DNA from: Beijerinckiaceae bacterium
GTDB lineage: Bacteria; Pseudomonadota; Alphaproteobacteria; Rhizobiales; Beijerinckiaceae
Direction of reading: 5' to 3'
Assembly: GCA_024304885.1 (NCBI GenBank)
Contig: JALJOM010000003.1
Location: 1,770,110 to 1,834,109 of the forward strand
Length of the DNA: 64,000 nucleotides
Numbering within the stretch: position 1 is the stretch's first letter; each line of letters opens with the position of its first letter. A model generated the notes under the pieces. The model was not told the DNA's origin. It made no database searches and was given only the letters and a program-made list of their open reading frames with translations. Shown here piece by piece: positions 34,294 to 42,704 of the stretch. The position numbers and the translations under genes were made by a program.

Positions 34294-35348
34294 TGTCGGA
34301 GATCGAACGCTTGGGCGTCGAAACCTATCACGTCACCGAGGACGAGGACGGCATGCGCCTCGACCGCTGGTTCAAGCGGCGCATCCCGGCGCTCTCCCTG
34401 TCGCATCTGAACAAGATCGTGCGCAAAGGTGAGGTTCGGGTGGACGGCGCCCGGGTCGAGACCGCGACCCGCCTCGTGCGCGGCCAAAGTATCCGGGTGC
34501 CGCCCCTCAAGCTCGAGGCTCCGGCGCCGCAACAGCCGGCCGTCTCGCAAGCCGACCACGACGCTCTGGCGCGCATGGTCCTCTACGAGGATCGCGATCT
34601 TCTCGTGCTGAACAAGCCCTACGGCCTCGCCGTGCAAGGCGGCTCGGGAACGACGCGCCACATCGACGGCATGCTCGCCTCGATGCCGAACGAGCGCGGC
34701 GACAGGCCGGTGCTCGTGCATCGGCTCGACCGGGACACGTCCGGGGTCCTTCTCGTCGCCAAGACGCGCAAGGTCGCCGCGGATCTCGGCGCGCTGTTTC
34801 GCTCGCGCCAGGCCCGCAAGATCTACTGGGCGCTCGTCGAGGGCGTTCCGAAGCCGGCGCAAGGCCGCATCTCGCTCTATCTCGCAAAGGGTGAGGGAAC
34901 GAACGCTCACGGGACGGGGGATGCGCCGAGAAATCTCGAGAAGATGCGCGTCGCGCGGCACGGCGAGGAGGATGCGCGCCACTCCGTGACCTATTATGCG
35001 GTGGTCGACAAGGTCGGGACCAGGCTCGCCTGGCTGTCGATGAAGCCGGTCACCGGGCGCACGCATCAGCTCCGCGCCCATGCCGAGGCGATCGGGCATC
35101 CGATCATCGGCGATCCCAAGTACGGTGCCAAGCCCGACAGGGATCCGAGCCGGACCGATCCGCTGCGCGCCGTCCCGGACGGCGTCGAGCGCAAGCTGCA
35201 TCTTCTGGCGCGCCGCCTGATCCTGCCGCATCCGCGCGGCGGAACCCTCGACGTCACCGCGCCCCTGCCGCCGCATATGCAGAAGAGCTTCGACCTCTTC
35301 GGCTTCGATCCGAAGCGCTACGACCCGATCGAGGCCGCGCCGGAATGA
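34293..35348 (+). CDS. rluC: RluA-family 23S rRNA pseudouridine synthase
   Basis: This 351-residue protein has an N-terminal S4 RNA-binding domain (MRLDRWFKRRIPALSLSHLNKIVRKGEVRVDG, about 21-52) and an RluA-type catalytic domain. The nucleophile Asp is in LVHRLDRDTSGVLLV, and MKPVTGRTHQLRAHAEAIGHPIIGD is typical. It resembles RluC, which modifies 23S rRNA; which uridines are modified cannot be told. The best start is TTG at 34293; a TTG at 34311 is possible. Any ribosome site for the first would lie inside the arm of the palindromic repeat. Confidence 0.88.
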   Translation: MSEIERLGVETYHVTEDEDGMRLDRWFKRRIPALSLSHLNKIVRKGEVRVDGARVETATRLVRGQSIRVPPLKLEAPAPQQPAVSQADHDALARMVLYEDRDLLVLNKPYGLAVQGGSGTTRHIDGMLASMPNERGDRPVLVHRLDRDTSGVLLVAKTRKVAADLGALFRSRQARKIYWALVEGVPKPAQGRISLYLAKGEGTNAHGTGDAPRNLEKMRVARHGEEDARHSVTYYAVVDKVGTRLAWLSMKPVTGRTHQLRAHAEAIGHPIIGDPKYGAKPDRDPSRTDPLRAVPDGVERKLHLLARRLILPHPRGGTLDVTAPLPPHMQKSFDLFGFDPKRYDPIEAAPE

Positions 35349-35351
35349 GCG

Positions 35352-35492
35352 TCAGCGCGGCTGGCTCTGGCTATAGCAAGCGCCCGGGATATAGGGCTTG
35401 TTGATCTCGATCGGATTGCCGCATTTGTCGCAGCCGGCGAGCGCGAGGCCGAGCACGAGAAAGCCGATCAAACGCAAGGCATGCGGTCGCAC
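35352..35492 (-). CDS. Small lipoprotein (46 residues)
   Basis: The GTG start at 35492 is preceded by a very strong GGGAGGGG site. The product is a 46-residue precursor with a lipoprotein signal (HALRLIGFLVLGLALAGC, lipobox LAGC) and a 25-residue mature peptide starting CDKCGNPIEINKPYIPG. It has four Cys including the lipidated one. It converges with the pseudouridine synthase gene. The role is unknown; lipidated micro-proteins like this occur in other rhizobial genomes. Confidence 0.75.
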   Translation of the reverse strand: MRPHALRLIGFLVLGLALAGCDKCGNPIEINKPYIPGACYSQSQPR

Positions 35493-35879
35493 TGGTCCCC
35501 TCCCGATCGTGCCGGCCGTCCGGCAGCATTTCGACGATCGACCTCGCGACCTTGTCGCAAATCTGCGGCGAAGGTGGGGCCGCTCGGTTCGCAATCGATA
35601 ATCACCTCGTGGCGTCCCCCTGGCGAGCGGCCTTGTCGCGGCGCGTTCGACGGCGCGGAACTTTGATTCGTGCCGCGCATTCCTAGCCTGCTTCGCAAGC
35701 ATCAGGGAGTAAAATCCGGCATTTGTACTGCTCGAGATCTATCTCGAGAGGGTGACGTTTTTTATTTCGGCACCCTATTCCGGACTCTACTCCGAAGCTC
35801 TGCAAGCACATCCAGCCAACTCGACTCGACACGGTCCCATGCGCGAGCTGCGTAGACGACATTGAGAAAGGAGAACCCG
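35493..35879. other. Intergenic region
   Basis: This 387-bp region lies between the small lipoprotein gene (minus) and the 25-residue peptide gene (plus). It should hold two divergent promoters. I see no gene or repeat in it. Confidence 0.45.
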
Positions 35880-35957
35880 ATGACTCGTTCGATCATCCTT
35901 TGGCTTCTCGGTGTCCCTATCCCGATCATCCTCCTGCTCGCACTCTTCGTCCGGTGA
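35880..35957 (+). CDS. 25-residue hydrophobic membrane peptide
   Basis: The frame encodes a single membrane span, MTRSIILWLLGVPIPIILL followed by LALFVR. An AAAGGAG site 8 bases upstream is ideal. The Pro-Ile-Pro kink and terminal Arg are in keeping with a small inner-membrane protein. It is 96 bp upstream of a PhnA-like membrane protein gene on the same strand. The function is unknown; it is too short for most automated calls. Confidence 0.65.
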   Translation: MTRSIILWLLGVPIPIILLLALFVR

Positions 35958-36053
35958 AGCCGGATCGGCGGTCCATGCAGTCGGACGCAGCTTCCGAGCC
36001 GGGTTTCCGCTTCGGTTCGGCCGTCTTTCCCAGAACCATCGAAAGGACGAGCT

Positions 36054-36950
36054 ATGCACGTCTCCTCCATCAAGGCTACTCGACCAGACGTAGAAATGAT
36101 CGGCGAAGACTCTGCGGTCTCGTGGGGAGCCATCATCGCGGGTGCCTTTGCCACGGCAGCACTCGTACTCGCGCTTTTCCTGCTCGGCACCGGGTTGGGC
36201 CTATTGTCGATCTCGGCATGGTGGGATGTCGGTGTGTCGGCAATGACGATCGGTCTTTCCGCAGCAATCTGGCTGGTCGTTGTCCACGTCGTCTCGGCCG
36301 GGATGGGTGGCTTCATCACCGGCCGGCTTCGGACGAAGTGGACGAGCACCCCGGTCGATGAAATCTACTTCCGTGACACGGCTCACGGCTTCCTGTCCTG
36401 GGCGGTCAGCGTCGTCATTGGTGTCGGGTTGCTCGCCGCGATCGCATTGTCCCTGATCAGCGGCGGCGCACAAGTCGGCACGCAAGCCATCGGCACAGTC
36501 GGCGGCGCCGCAACAACGGCGGCAACCCAGGCAGCCGCGCAAGGGACCACCGATCTCGCCGATCCGGCCGGCTACTTCGTCGACACGCTACTTCGCTCCG
36601 ATCGTGAGGCTCCGGACGCCCGTGACGGTGCGGTGCGTGCCGAAGTCGGACGAATCCTCGTAATCGGCATCGGAACCGGTGACATATCGCCTGCGGACAG
36701 AACCTACCTTGCGCAAGTCGTGGCCGCACGCACGGGGCTCGGCCAGCCCGAGGCCGAAAAGCGCGTTGCGGACGTCATCCGGCACGCCAAAGACGCCAAG
36801 GTCAGGACGGAAAGGACTCTTCGCGATGCCGCCGACTCCGCGCGAAAAGGCACCGCCTACCTTTCGCTCTGGACCTTCATCGCGATGCTGGCCGGCGCTT
36901 TCACGTCGAGCTATGCCGCAACGATCGGCGGAAGGATTCGGGACGCATAG
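36054..36950 (+). CDS. Membrane protein of the type annotated PhnA-like
   Basis: This 298-residue protein has about three to four membrane spans: AIIAGAFATAALVLALFLLG and AMTIGLSAAIWLVVVHVVSA near the N-terminus, LSWAVSVVIGVGLLAAIALSLI mid-protein, and a final span near the C-terminus. A soluble stretch (about 165-270) lies before the last span and has Lys/Arg-rich helices (VADVIRHAKDAKVRTERTLRDAADSARKG, split by position 240-268). Similar rhizobial proteins are labelled PhnA-like without functional proof. The ATG start has GAAAGGA upstream. It may form an operon with the preceding 25-residue peptide. Confidence 0.65.
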   Translation: MHVSSIKATRPDVEMIGEDSAVSWGAIIAGAFATAALVLALFLLGTGLGLLSISAWWDVGVSAMTIGLSAAIWLVVVHVVSAGMGGFITGRLRTKWTSTPVDEIYFRDTAHGFLSWAVSVVIGVGLLAAIALSLISGGAQVGTQAIGTVGGAATTAATQAAAQGTTDLADPAGYFVDTLLRSDREAPDARDGAVRAEVGRILVIGIGTGDISPADRTYLAQVVAARTGLGQPEAEKRVADVIRHAKDAKVRTERTLRDAADSARKGTAYLSLWTFIAMLAGAFTSSYAATIGGRIRDA

Positions 36951-36969
36951 TCCGTGAACCCCGACCCGG

Positions 36970-37017
36970 CCGCGAAAGATCGCGGAGCACGATGGCCCTC
37001 CCCTGGCAATCGTGCTC
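36970..37017. terminator. Double hairpin between convergent genes
   Basis: Two stems stand side by side: CCGCGA/TCGCGG (36970-36985) and GAGCACGAT/ATCGTGCTC (36985-36993 with 37009-37017). Both are enclosed by CGTGAAC (36953-36959) and GTTCACG (37025-37031). They fill the gap between the PhnA-like gene and the P450 gene, which converge. This is a likely two-way terminator without a T tract. Confidence 0.5.
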
Positions 37018-37026
37018 GGCCCTTGT

Positions 37027-38271
37027 TCACGAGACGATGCCCGCGATCGTGAGCTCGAGCCGCTCCGGCCCGCGCAGGGACGCGCCAGGCCGATAGGGCG
37101 GCGGATCCGCGACGAGGCGCGGACCCTCGAGGCGTCGCGCGAGCACGGCGAGAGCCTCGGCGGCCTCGATCCGGGCGAGCTGGGCGCCGAGGCAATAATG
37201 CAGCCCGCCCCCGAAGCCGAGGTGCTGGGTGTCGGTGCGATCCGGGTCGAAGCGGTCCGGGTCGCGGAATTGGCGCGGGTCGCGATTGGCCGCGCCGAAA
37301 AGGAGAACGACTGCGGCGCCCTTCGGAATGCGCGTGCCGGCGATCTCGATCTCGGCCAGGGTCTTACGGGTACGAAGCTGCACGGGAGGATCGAACCTCA
37401 GGACCTCCTCGACAATCGCCGAGGCCGCGCCCGGGTCCTTGCGAAGCCGGGCGAGATGCTCCGGATGGCGCAGCAGCGCGAGCATGCCGTTGGCGATCAG
37501 GTTGACCGTCGTCTCGTGGCCCGCGACGAGAAGCAGGATCGCGGTCACGACCGCATCGTACTTGCTCATCCGGCGTGCCCGCTTGTCCCTGTAGGTCGCG
37601 AGGCTCGACAGGATATCGTCCTTCGGATGCTTGCGCTTCTCCCGCATCAATGCGCCGAGATAGGCCCTCATCTCCTCGTAGGCTGCGAGATTCTCGCGCA
37701 CATAAGCCGGGTTCTCCCGGATGAAGGGTTCGAGGCCCGCGGCCAGGGTCTTGGACCAGGGATGAAACTTTTGCTCGTCCGCCGGGGGGACGCCGAGAAG
37801 CTCGCAGATCACGGTGACCGGCAGGGGATAGGCGAAATCCGCCACGATATCGATCCTGTCACGGCCGCGGATCCCGTCGACGAGGGCCTCGACGAGGGCA
37901 TGGATGTGACCTTGCAGGCGTTTCATGCGCTCGGAAGCAAAATGATGCATGATGCTGGCGCGCAAGACGTCGTGATCGGGCGGATCGCGAAACAGGAAAG
38001 GGCGATGGCGCGCGATGATCCGAGCGCGGAGCGGATTGAGGATGAAATCCTCGATCGGGTTCCAGGTCCATTCGAACCTGGGCTTCGGCAGGTCCTCCGA
38101 GCTGATCCGAGGATCTTTCAGGAGGCTCCTGATCTCGGCAAATGTGCTCACGATGTAGGCGCCGCTCTCGTCGCGCAAGACCGGCGTCTCGCGCAACCGG
38201 GCCAGGATCGGGTAAGGATCGGCGCGATGCGCGGGATCGAGCAGCTGCTGGAAAAGGCTCGTATCGGTCAC
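37027..38271 (-). CDS. Cytochrome P450
   Basis: This 414-residue soluble bacterial P450 shows the I-helix AGHETT (250-255), the ExxR motif EVLR (289-292) and the heme loop [12 protein letters not shown] with Cys360 as iron ligand. Such enzymes hydroxylate small molecules using electrons from a ferredoxin or similar partner; no redox partner gene adjoins it. The substrate is unknown. The ATG at 38271 is 29 bp from the divergent lipB start, so the promoters overlap. Confidence 0.95.
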   Translation of the reverse strand: MTDTSLFQQLLDPAHRADPYPILARLRETPVLRDESGAYIVSTFAEIRSLLKDPRISSEDLPKPRFEWTWNPIEDFILNPLRARIIARHRPFLFRDPPDHDVLRASIMHHFASERMKRLQGHIHALVEALVDGIRGRDRIDIVADFAYPLPVTVICELLGVPPADEQKFHPWSKTLAAGLEPFIRENPAYVRENLAAYEEMRAYLGALMREKRKHPKDDILSSLATYRDKRARRMSKYDAVVTAILLLVAGHETTVNLIANGMLALLRHPEHLARLRKDPGAASAIVEEVLRFDPPVQLRTRKTLAEIEIAGTRIPKGAAVVLLFGAANRDPRQFRDPDRFDPDRTDTQHLGFGGGLHYCLGAQLARIEAAEALAVLARRLEGPRLVADPPPYRPGASLRGPERLELTIAGIVS

Positions 38272-38300
38272 GCGATTCTCCGTCCCGGGAGGGATGCTCG

Positions 38301-39038
38301 ATGGCTCGCCATGACCCGCGGCTTGCCGGCATGAGGCCGGGGGTCCCGGGTGCCCCCGTCGAATGGCGGGTTTCCGATGGCCTCGTGCCCTATGTAGACG
38401 CGGTGGCCTTCATGGAGGCCCGCGCCGACGCGATCGCCGCGGGCGCTGCCGCCGAGCAGGTCTGGCTCGTCGAGCACCCGCCGCTCTACACCGCAGGCAC
38501 CTCGGCGAAGGATCACGATCTCGTCACGCCGCGTCTTCCGGTGGTACGGACCGGTCGCGGCGGCCAGATCACCTATCACGGGCCGGGCCAGCGCGTCGCC
38601 TATGTGATGCTCGACCTGAAGCGTCGCACGCCGGACCTTCGCGCCTATGTTTGCGCTCTCGAGACTTGGATCATTGCGACGCTTCGCGGATTCGGGATCG
38701 AGGGACTGAGGCGCGAGGGCCGCGTCGGCGTCTGGGTCGCGCGGCCGGAGAAGCCCGGCGGGCCCTGCGGCGAGCCGGCCGAGGACAAGATCGCGGCGAT
38801 CGGCATCAGGGTACGGCGCTGGGTTTCGTTCCATGGCGTCTCCCTCAATGTCGCCCCCGATCTCGAGCCCTATTCCGGCATCGTGCCTTGCGGGCTCTCG
38901 GCCCCGCACTACGGCGTGACGAGCCTCGCCGATCTCGGGATCCGGGTACCCATGGCCGAGGTCGATGCCGCCCTCGCCCGCGAGTTCGAGATCATTTTCG
39001 GAAAGATCGCGCCGTCCGGCATCGCTAGCTCACGATGA
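38301..39038 (+). CDS. lipB: Octanoyl-[ACP]:protein transferase LipB
   Basis: This 245-residue LipB moves octanoate from ACP to lipoyl domains, the first step of protein lipoylation. Motifs are [13 protein letters not shown], Lys163 in [11 protein letters not shown] and catalytic Cys197 in SGIVPCGLS. The ATG at 38301 has GGGAGGG upstream. Its last codons and TGA stop lie inside a family B repeat (39025-39143), so the C-terminal residues may have been changed by the repeat. Confidence 0.95.
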   Translation: MARHDPRLAGMRPGVPGAPVEWRVSDGLVPYVDAVAFMEARADAIAAGAAAEQVWLVEHPPLYTAGTSAKDHDLVTPRLPVVRTGRGGQITYHGPGQRVAYVMLDLKRRTPDLRAYVCALETWIIATLRGFGIEGLRREGRVGVWVARPEKPGGPCGEPAEDKIAAIGIRVRRWVSFHGVSLNVAPDLEPYSGIVPCGLSAPHYGVTSLADLGIRVPMAEVDAALAREFEIIFGKIAPSGIASSR

Positions 39039-39143
39039 ATTTGGATCGATTCGATCCAAAGTCATGAAACGTGATCGAGTCCAAAAGCTTAGAGCTGGTC
39101 GCGGGCGGAAAGCCTCTTTCCACTTTTCCTCGTCCCGCTCTAG
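39025..39143 (+). repeat. Family B repeat, shortened copy
   Basis: It begins at CTAG (39025-39028) and ends at CTAG (39140-39143). It shares CACGATGAATTTGGATCG, GATCCAAA...TCATGAAAC, GAGTCCAAAAG, and CACTTTTCCTCGTCCCGCTC with the copies at 49953-50105 and 26911-27065, but lacks about 35 bp in the middle. It contains the lipB stop codon. Confidence 0.85.
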
Positions 39144-39260
39144 CCGATGAAGCTGCGGCCAGGACGCGCCGCGATGTTCGTCGCAAGGCTCGAGCTCGGC
39201 TTGGCATGTTTGCTGCCTCTCCATGCCAGGCCAAATGGCAGACGAGAGGCTTCGACACTA

Positions 39261-39935
39261 ATGGCTACAGGCTACGATATCGAGTTCGCGCGGACGTTCT
39301 TCGCCCTGCCGGTCGAGGCGCGCCTCGGCAAGATCATCGACAATTCCTTTCCGGCCTGGGTCGAGAACTGCAACAATGGGGTCAGCCTGATCTATGCCAA
39401 TGCCTGCAAGATGATCGAGGGCGTCACCGAGAAAGTCCTCGAGGTGGACGAGGCGCGTCTCGGCGATTTCGAGGTCTTCGCCTCGAGCACGGCCCACGAG
39501 GTCGAGACCGGCTACGACCTCTACAACCCGGATACCGGGGCGCTCGTCGCCGTCAATGCGAACGGCAATCCCGACGGCTATTTCTACATGCTCGAAACCG
39601 GGATCCGGGCGCTTTCGTCGGACAATATTGAATTTCAGCCCTACTGGCTCGTTCCCGAGAACCCGGCCGTCAAGGAGCAACTCGTCAAGACCTACGGCCG
39701 GATTTTCTCGGCCCAGCTCCGCTTTTGGGCGAGGGATGCCGAGGGCTTTCAGGAGCGCTACGACCAATTCGTAGCTGCGATGGGCAAATTTCCCGACGTG
39801 AAGGTCGTCGAGAAGCAACTGAGCGCGAACCTGCGCAAGAAGAACCGATTCCGCCCGAAGAAGAAGGATCTCCCCGAGCAGACGCCGACGCAGGTGACGG
39901 CGATCGCGATCGGGATCGAATATCTAGGAAGCTAA
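39261..39935 (+). CDS. Conserved-looking hypothetical protein
   Basis: This 224-residue soluble protein has no recognised motif, membrane segment or signal peptide. It is mixed alpha/beta, rich in aromatic residues (for example PDGYFYMLETGIRALSSDN), with a basic stretch near the C-terminus (NLRKKNRFRPKKK). Codon use is like the neighbours. The ATG at 39261 is chosen because the upstream in-frame part is short and repeat-adjacent. It converges with the hicA remnant 8 bp away. Function unknown. Confidence 0.6.
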   Translation: MATGYDIEFARTFFALPVEARLGKIIDNSFPAWVENCNNGVSLIYANACKMIEGVTEKVLEVDEARLGDFEVFASSTAHEVETGYDLYNPDTGALVAVNANGNPDGYFYMLETGIRALSSDNIEFQPYWLVPENPAVKEQLVKTYGRIFSAQLRFWARDAEGFQERYDQFVAAMGKFPDVKVVEKQLSANLRKKNRFRPKKKDLPEQTPTQVTAIAIGIEYLGS

Positions 39936-39943
39936 CCTTAGAG

Positions 39944-40165
39944 CTAACGGTGCTCGAGCAAGTCTTTGACGGTCAGGCCGATGTCCTTGGCAATTTGCCG
40001 AAGCAAGACAGGCGAAACATCGCGCCCTCGATGAACGGACTGTGGTGAATCGTCCGGCACCGTCACGAAATTGCTTGTGGGAACCTCGCTACCTGACCTC
40101 TATGAACCCGAGCTTTCCCAATTAGTTACTACCTCGGCTGGCGTGAGAACCGGAATCTTGCTCAT
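39944..40165 (-). pseudogene. hicA: Decayed HicA mRNA-interferase toxin
   Basis: The gene starts MSKIPVLTPAEVV like HicA, then shifts frame (near 40125) to read LGKLGFIEVR, meets a TAG where relatives have Gln (near 40092), continues RGSHKQFRDGAGRFTTV with the catalytic GSH motif, and shifts back (near 40035) to HRGRDVSPVLLRQIAKDIGL and an intact end LLEHR. Two frameshifts plus a nonsense codon mean no functional toxin. The start overlaps the hicB stop by ATGA, so the order is antitoxin first, then toxin. Confidence 0.85.
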
Positions 40166-40413
40166 CCCTGTTCGAGCGAAACGTTCTGGACTCCGATAAG
40201 CTCCGATTCGAGCCTCGGCTCGCCATCTTCGAGCAATATAGAGACGACCTCTCGAAGATTGTTGTTGAGCTCGTCGAGAGTCTCGTCCTGGGAATGCGCG
40301 CCGGGAAAACCTGGAACAAAGCCGACGAACAACCCGGTTCGGGGACAGCGCTCGATCACTGCGGAAAAGGCTTTCTTAGCGATCCTCGGGATGGCCGGCG
40401 CCGGTCCACTCAA
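40162..40413 (-). CDS. hicB: HicB-family antitoxin
   Basis: This roughly 83-residue protein has the HicB partial RNase-H fold: KAFSAVIERCPRTGLFVGFV, then PGFPGAHSQDETLDELNNNL, then REVVSILLEDGEP. HicB binds and blocks HicA and can repress its own operon. No ATG is available; the best start is TTG at 40413, whose last bases overlap the hspQ stop (TTGA), implying coupling to hspQ. The domain itself appears to start about ten residues later, so the original start may be lost. Its toxin partner is a pseudogene. Confidence 0.75.
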   Translation of the reverse strand: MSGPAPAIPRIAKKAFSAVIERCPRTGLFVGFVPGFPGAHSQDETLDELNNNLREVVSILLEDGEPRLESELIGVQNVSLEQG

Positions 40414-40739
40414 TTCAGGCGAGCGGCTCGCATCACATAGGCGCCGTCGCGCGCGCGGCGGAACATCTCGTCGACCTGAGGGTGACGCACCGGATCGCCG
40501 GAGGTATCGGGCAAGAGATTTTGCTCCGAGACGTAAGCGATATATTCGGTCTCGGCGTTCTCGGCGAGGAGATGATAGAAGGGCTGGTCCTTGTGCGGGC
40601 GGATCTCCTCGGGGATCGAGAGCCACCATTCCTCTGTATTCGCAAAGACCGGGTCGATGTCGAAGACGACGCCGCGGAACGGGAATTTCCGGTGCCTCAC
40701 GACCTGGCCAATCGCGAATTTCGGGAACACGGGCCTCAT
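40410..40739 (-). CDS. hspQ: Heat shock protein HspQ (hemimethylated-DNA-binding YccV family)
   Basis: This 109-residue protein has the YccV/HspQ core: FAIGQVVRHRKFPFRGVVFDIDP, EEWW, QPFYHLLAENAETEYIAYVSEQNLLPD. In E. coli HspQ promotes degradation of mutant DnaA and tunes Lon specificity. The ATG at 40739 is used. It is followed directly by hicB, and is divergent from nnr. Confidence 0.9.
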   Translation of the reverse strand: MRPVFPKFAIGQVVRHRKFPFRGVVFDIDPVFANTEEWWLSIPEEIRPHKDQPFYHLLAENAETEYIAYVSEQNLLPDTSGDPVRHPQVDEMFRRARDGAYVMRAARLN

Positions 40740-40947
40740 GTCGCCCTATCCATCGCCCGTTTGGTTGGACACCCGCGCGACGAAGCCGTCGTGCCGAGCC
40801 TCGCCGCACCCGACCACGTCGGTACCGCGCGGCACAACCGGGTGTCAACTCGACGACACGATTCGCGGGAGATCCACGGGCCACGAGCGCCATACTAGGA
40901 TTCTGCACTAGGATTCTGCCGATCGACCTTCCCGGACGAGCTTCGCG

Positions 40948-42567
40948 ATGCCCGAGGTGCTTTTGACCAATGGCGAGATGGCCGAGGCCGATCGCCTGAC
41001 GATCGAATCCGGCACGCCCGGATATTTCTTGATGGAGCAGGCCGGCGCCGCCGTCGCTCGCGAGGCGGAGCGGCTCCTCGGCGGCCGAGGTCGTGTCGCC
41101 GTGCTCTGCGGACCCGGCAACAACGGCGGCGACGGCTTCGTCGCGGCGCGACTCTTGTCGGCGAAAGGGCATAGCGTCGAGGTCGGACTTCTCGGCAACG
41201 TCGAGACACTTCGCGGCGATGCGAGAAGCGCCGCCGAGGCCTGGCCCGGCATGATCTCGGCCATCGAGGATGTGGCGCTCGACCGCGCCGATCTCGCGAT
41301 CGATGCCTTGTTCGGTGCCGGGCTCACGCGCGCCCTCGACGGGCACGCCGCGGCGATTGTCGCACGCCTCGTCGAATGGGCGCGGAGAACGCGAAAGCCC
41401 GTCCTCGCCGTGGATGTCCCCTCCGGGATCGACGGTTCGACCGGCGCCATCCGCGGCATCGCCGTCGAAGCGACGCGCAGCGTCACCTTCTTTCGCCGCA
41501 AGCCCGGCCATGTCCTGCTGCCCGGCCGGCTCCATTGCGGCGAGACCATCCTCGCCGATATCGGGATTTCCCGAGCGGTGCTCGAGACGATCGCACCCAA
41601 GACCTCCGTCAATAGCCCCACGGCTTGGGAAAGCGCATTTCCGCTGCCGCGGAGCGACGGGCACAAATATACGCGCGGCCATGCGCTCGTCCTTTCCGGC
41701 GGGCTCGCTCATACTGGCGCGGCGCGGCTCGCGGCGCGGGGCGCCTTGCGCGCCGGAGCCGGCCTCGTCACGGTCGCGACACCGACCGAGGCGCTGGCCA
41801 TCCACGCGGCCGCCCTGACCGCGATCATGACCCGCCCCTGCGACGGACCGGAGGATCTCGGAGCCATCCTCGCCGATCGCCGCAAGAACGCCGTGGTGAT
41901 GGGGCCGGGCCTCGGCGTCGGCGCGCCGACCCGCGCCCTCGTCGCGGCGACGCTCGCGGGCGACAACGGCGCAACGCTCCCTCCGCGCGCGGTCGTCCTC
42001 GATGCCGATGCCCTGACGAGCTTCGAGGGCGAAGCCTATGCGCTTTCGCGAGCGATCAAGGCGTCGGGAATGCCCGTCGTCCTCACCCCGCACGAAGGCG
42101 AGTTCGCGCGGCTTTTCGGCGGGGCCGCGACCGCGGACCCGGATCTTTGGCAGGCCTTCGACATTCTCCCGGAGGCCTTGCCGATCCATGTGGAGCATCT
42201 GCGGTCGGTGTCGAAGCTCGAGCGCGCCCGCGCTGCGGCCGTGTTGACCGGCGCCGTCGTCTTGTTGAAGGGGGCCGATACGGTCGTCGCGGATCCATCA
42301 GGGAAAGCGACGATCGCGGAAGACGTGCCGCCCTGGCTCGCGACGGCGGGATCGGGCGATGTTCTCGCCGGGATGATCGGCGGGCTTCTGGCGCAGTCAA
42401 TGCCGGCCTTCGAGGCCGCGAGCGCCGCGGTCTGGCTCCACGGCGCCGCCGCGCGCGAGTTCGGGCCGGGACTGATCGCCGAGGACATTCCCGAGATGCT
42501 GCCGCGGGTGTTGCGTGGGCTCTATGCGGAGCATCTTGCGCAGACGAGCCCGGCGAAGAACCATTGA
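40948..42567 (+). CDS. nnr: Bifunctional NAD(P)H-hydrate epimerase / ADP-dependent dehydratase
   Basis: This 539-residue fusion repairs hydrated NAD(P)H. The N-terminal YjeF_N epimerase domain (about 1-220) has VLCGPGNNGGDGFVAARLL and DVPSGIDGSTG. The C-terminal ribokinase-like dehydratase domain (about 230-530) has VLDADAL, LTPHEGEFARLFG and the nucleotide-site ATAGSGDVLAGMIGGLL. The fusion is the usual bacterial form. The ATG start lies 208 bp from the divergent hspQ. Confidence 0.95.
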   Translation: MPEVLLTNGEMAEADRLTIESGTPGYFLMEQAGAAVAREAERLLGGRGRVAVLCGPGNNGGDGFVAARLLSAKGHSVEVGLLGNVETLRGDARSAAEAWPGMISAIEDVALDRADLAIDALFGAGLTRALDGHAAAIVARLVEWARRTRKPVLAVDVPSGIDGSTGAIRGIAVEATRSVTFFRRKPGHVLLPGRLHCGETILADIGISRAVLETIAPKTSVNSPTAWESAFPLPRSDGHKYTRGHALVLSGGLAHTGAARLAARGALRAGAGLVTVATPTEALAIHAAALTAIMTRPCDGPEDLGAILADRRKNAVVMGPGLGVGAPTRALVAATLAGDNGATLPPRAVVLDADALTSFEGEAYALSRAIKASGMPVVLTPHEGEFARLFGGAATADPDLWQAFDILPEALPIHVEHLRSVSKLERARAAAVLTGAVVLLKGADTVVADPSGKATIAEDVPPWLATAGSGDVLAGMIGGLLAQSMPAFEAASAAVWLHGAAAREFGPGLIAEDIPEMLPRVLRGLYAEHLAQTSPAKNH

Positions 42568-42704
42568 GCGCGCCCACAACACCGGAAAGTGCGCGATCGC
42601 ACCGACACGCACGCCGGTAAAGCCGAGTGATTGGCGCCATCTGGAAATCGGAAGCATTCACAGGAAAGGCAGGTTCGGACGACGCGGCAAACGAGGGGAA
42701 TCGT

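Noticed and set aside
40162-42198. 678-residue minus-strand frame covering hicB and much of nnr
   Set aside because: Only the last 80 or so residues are a real protein (HicB); the rest is a shadow of nnr and hspQ.
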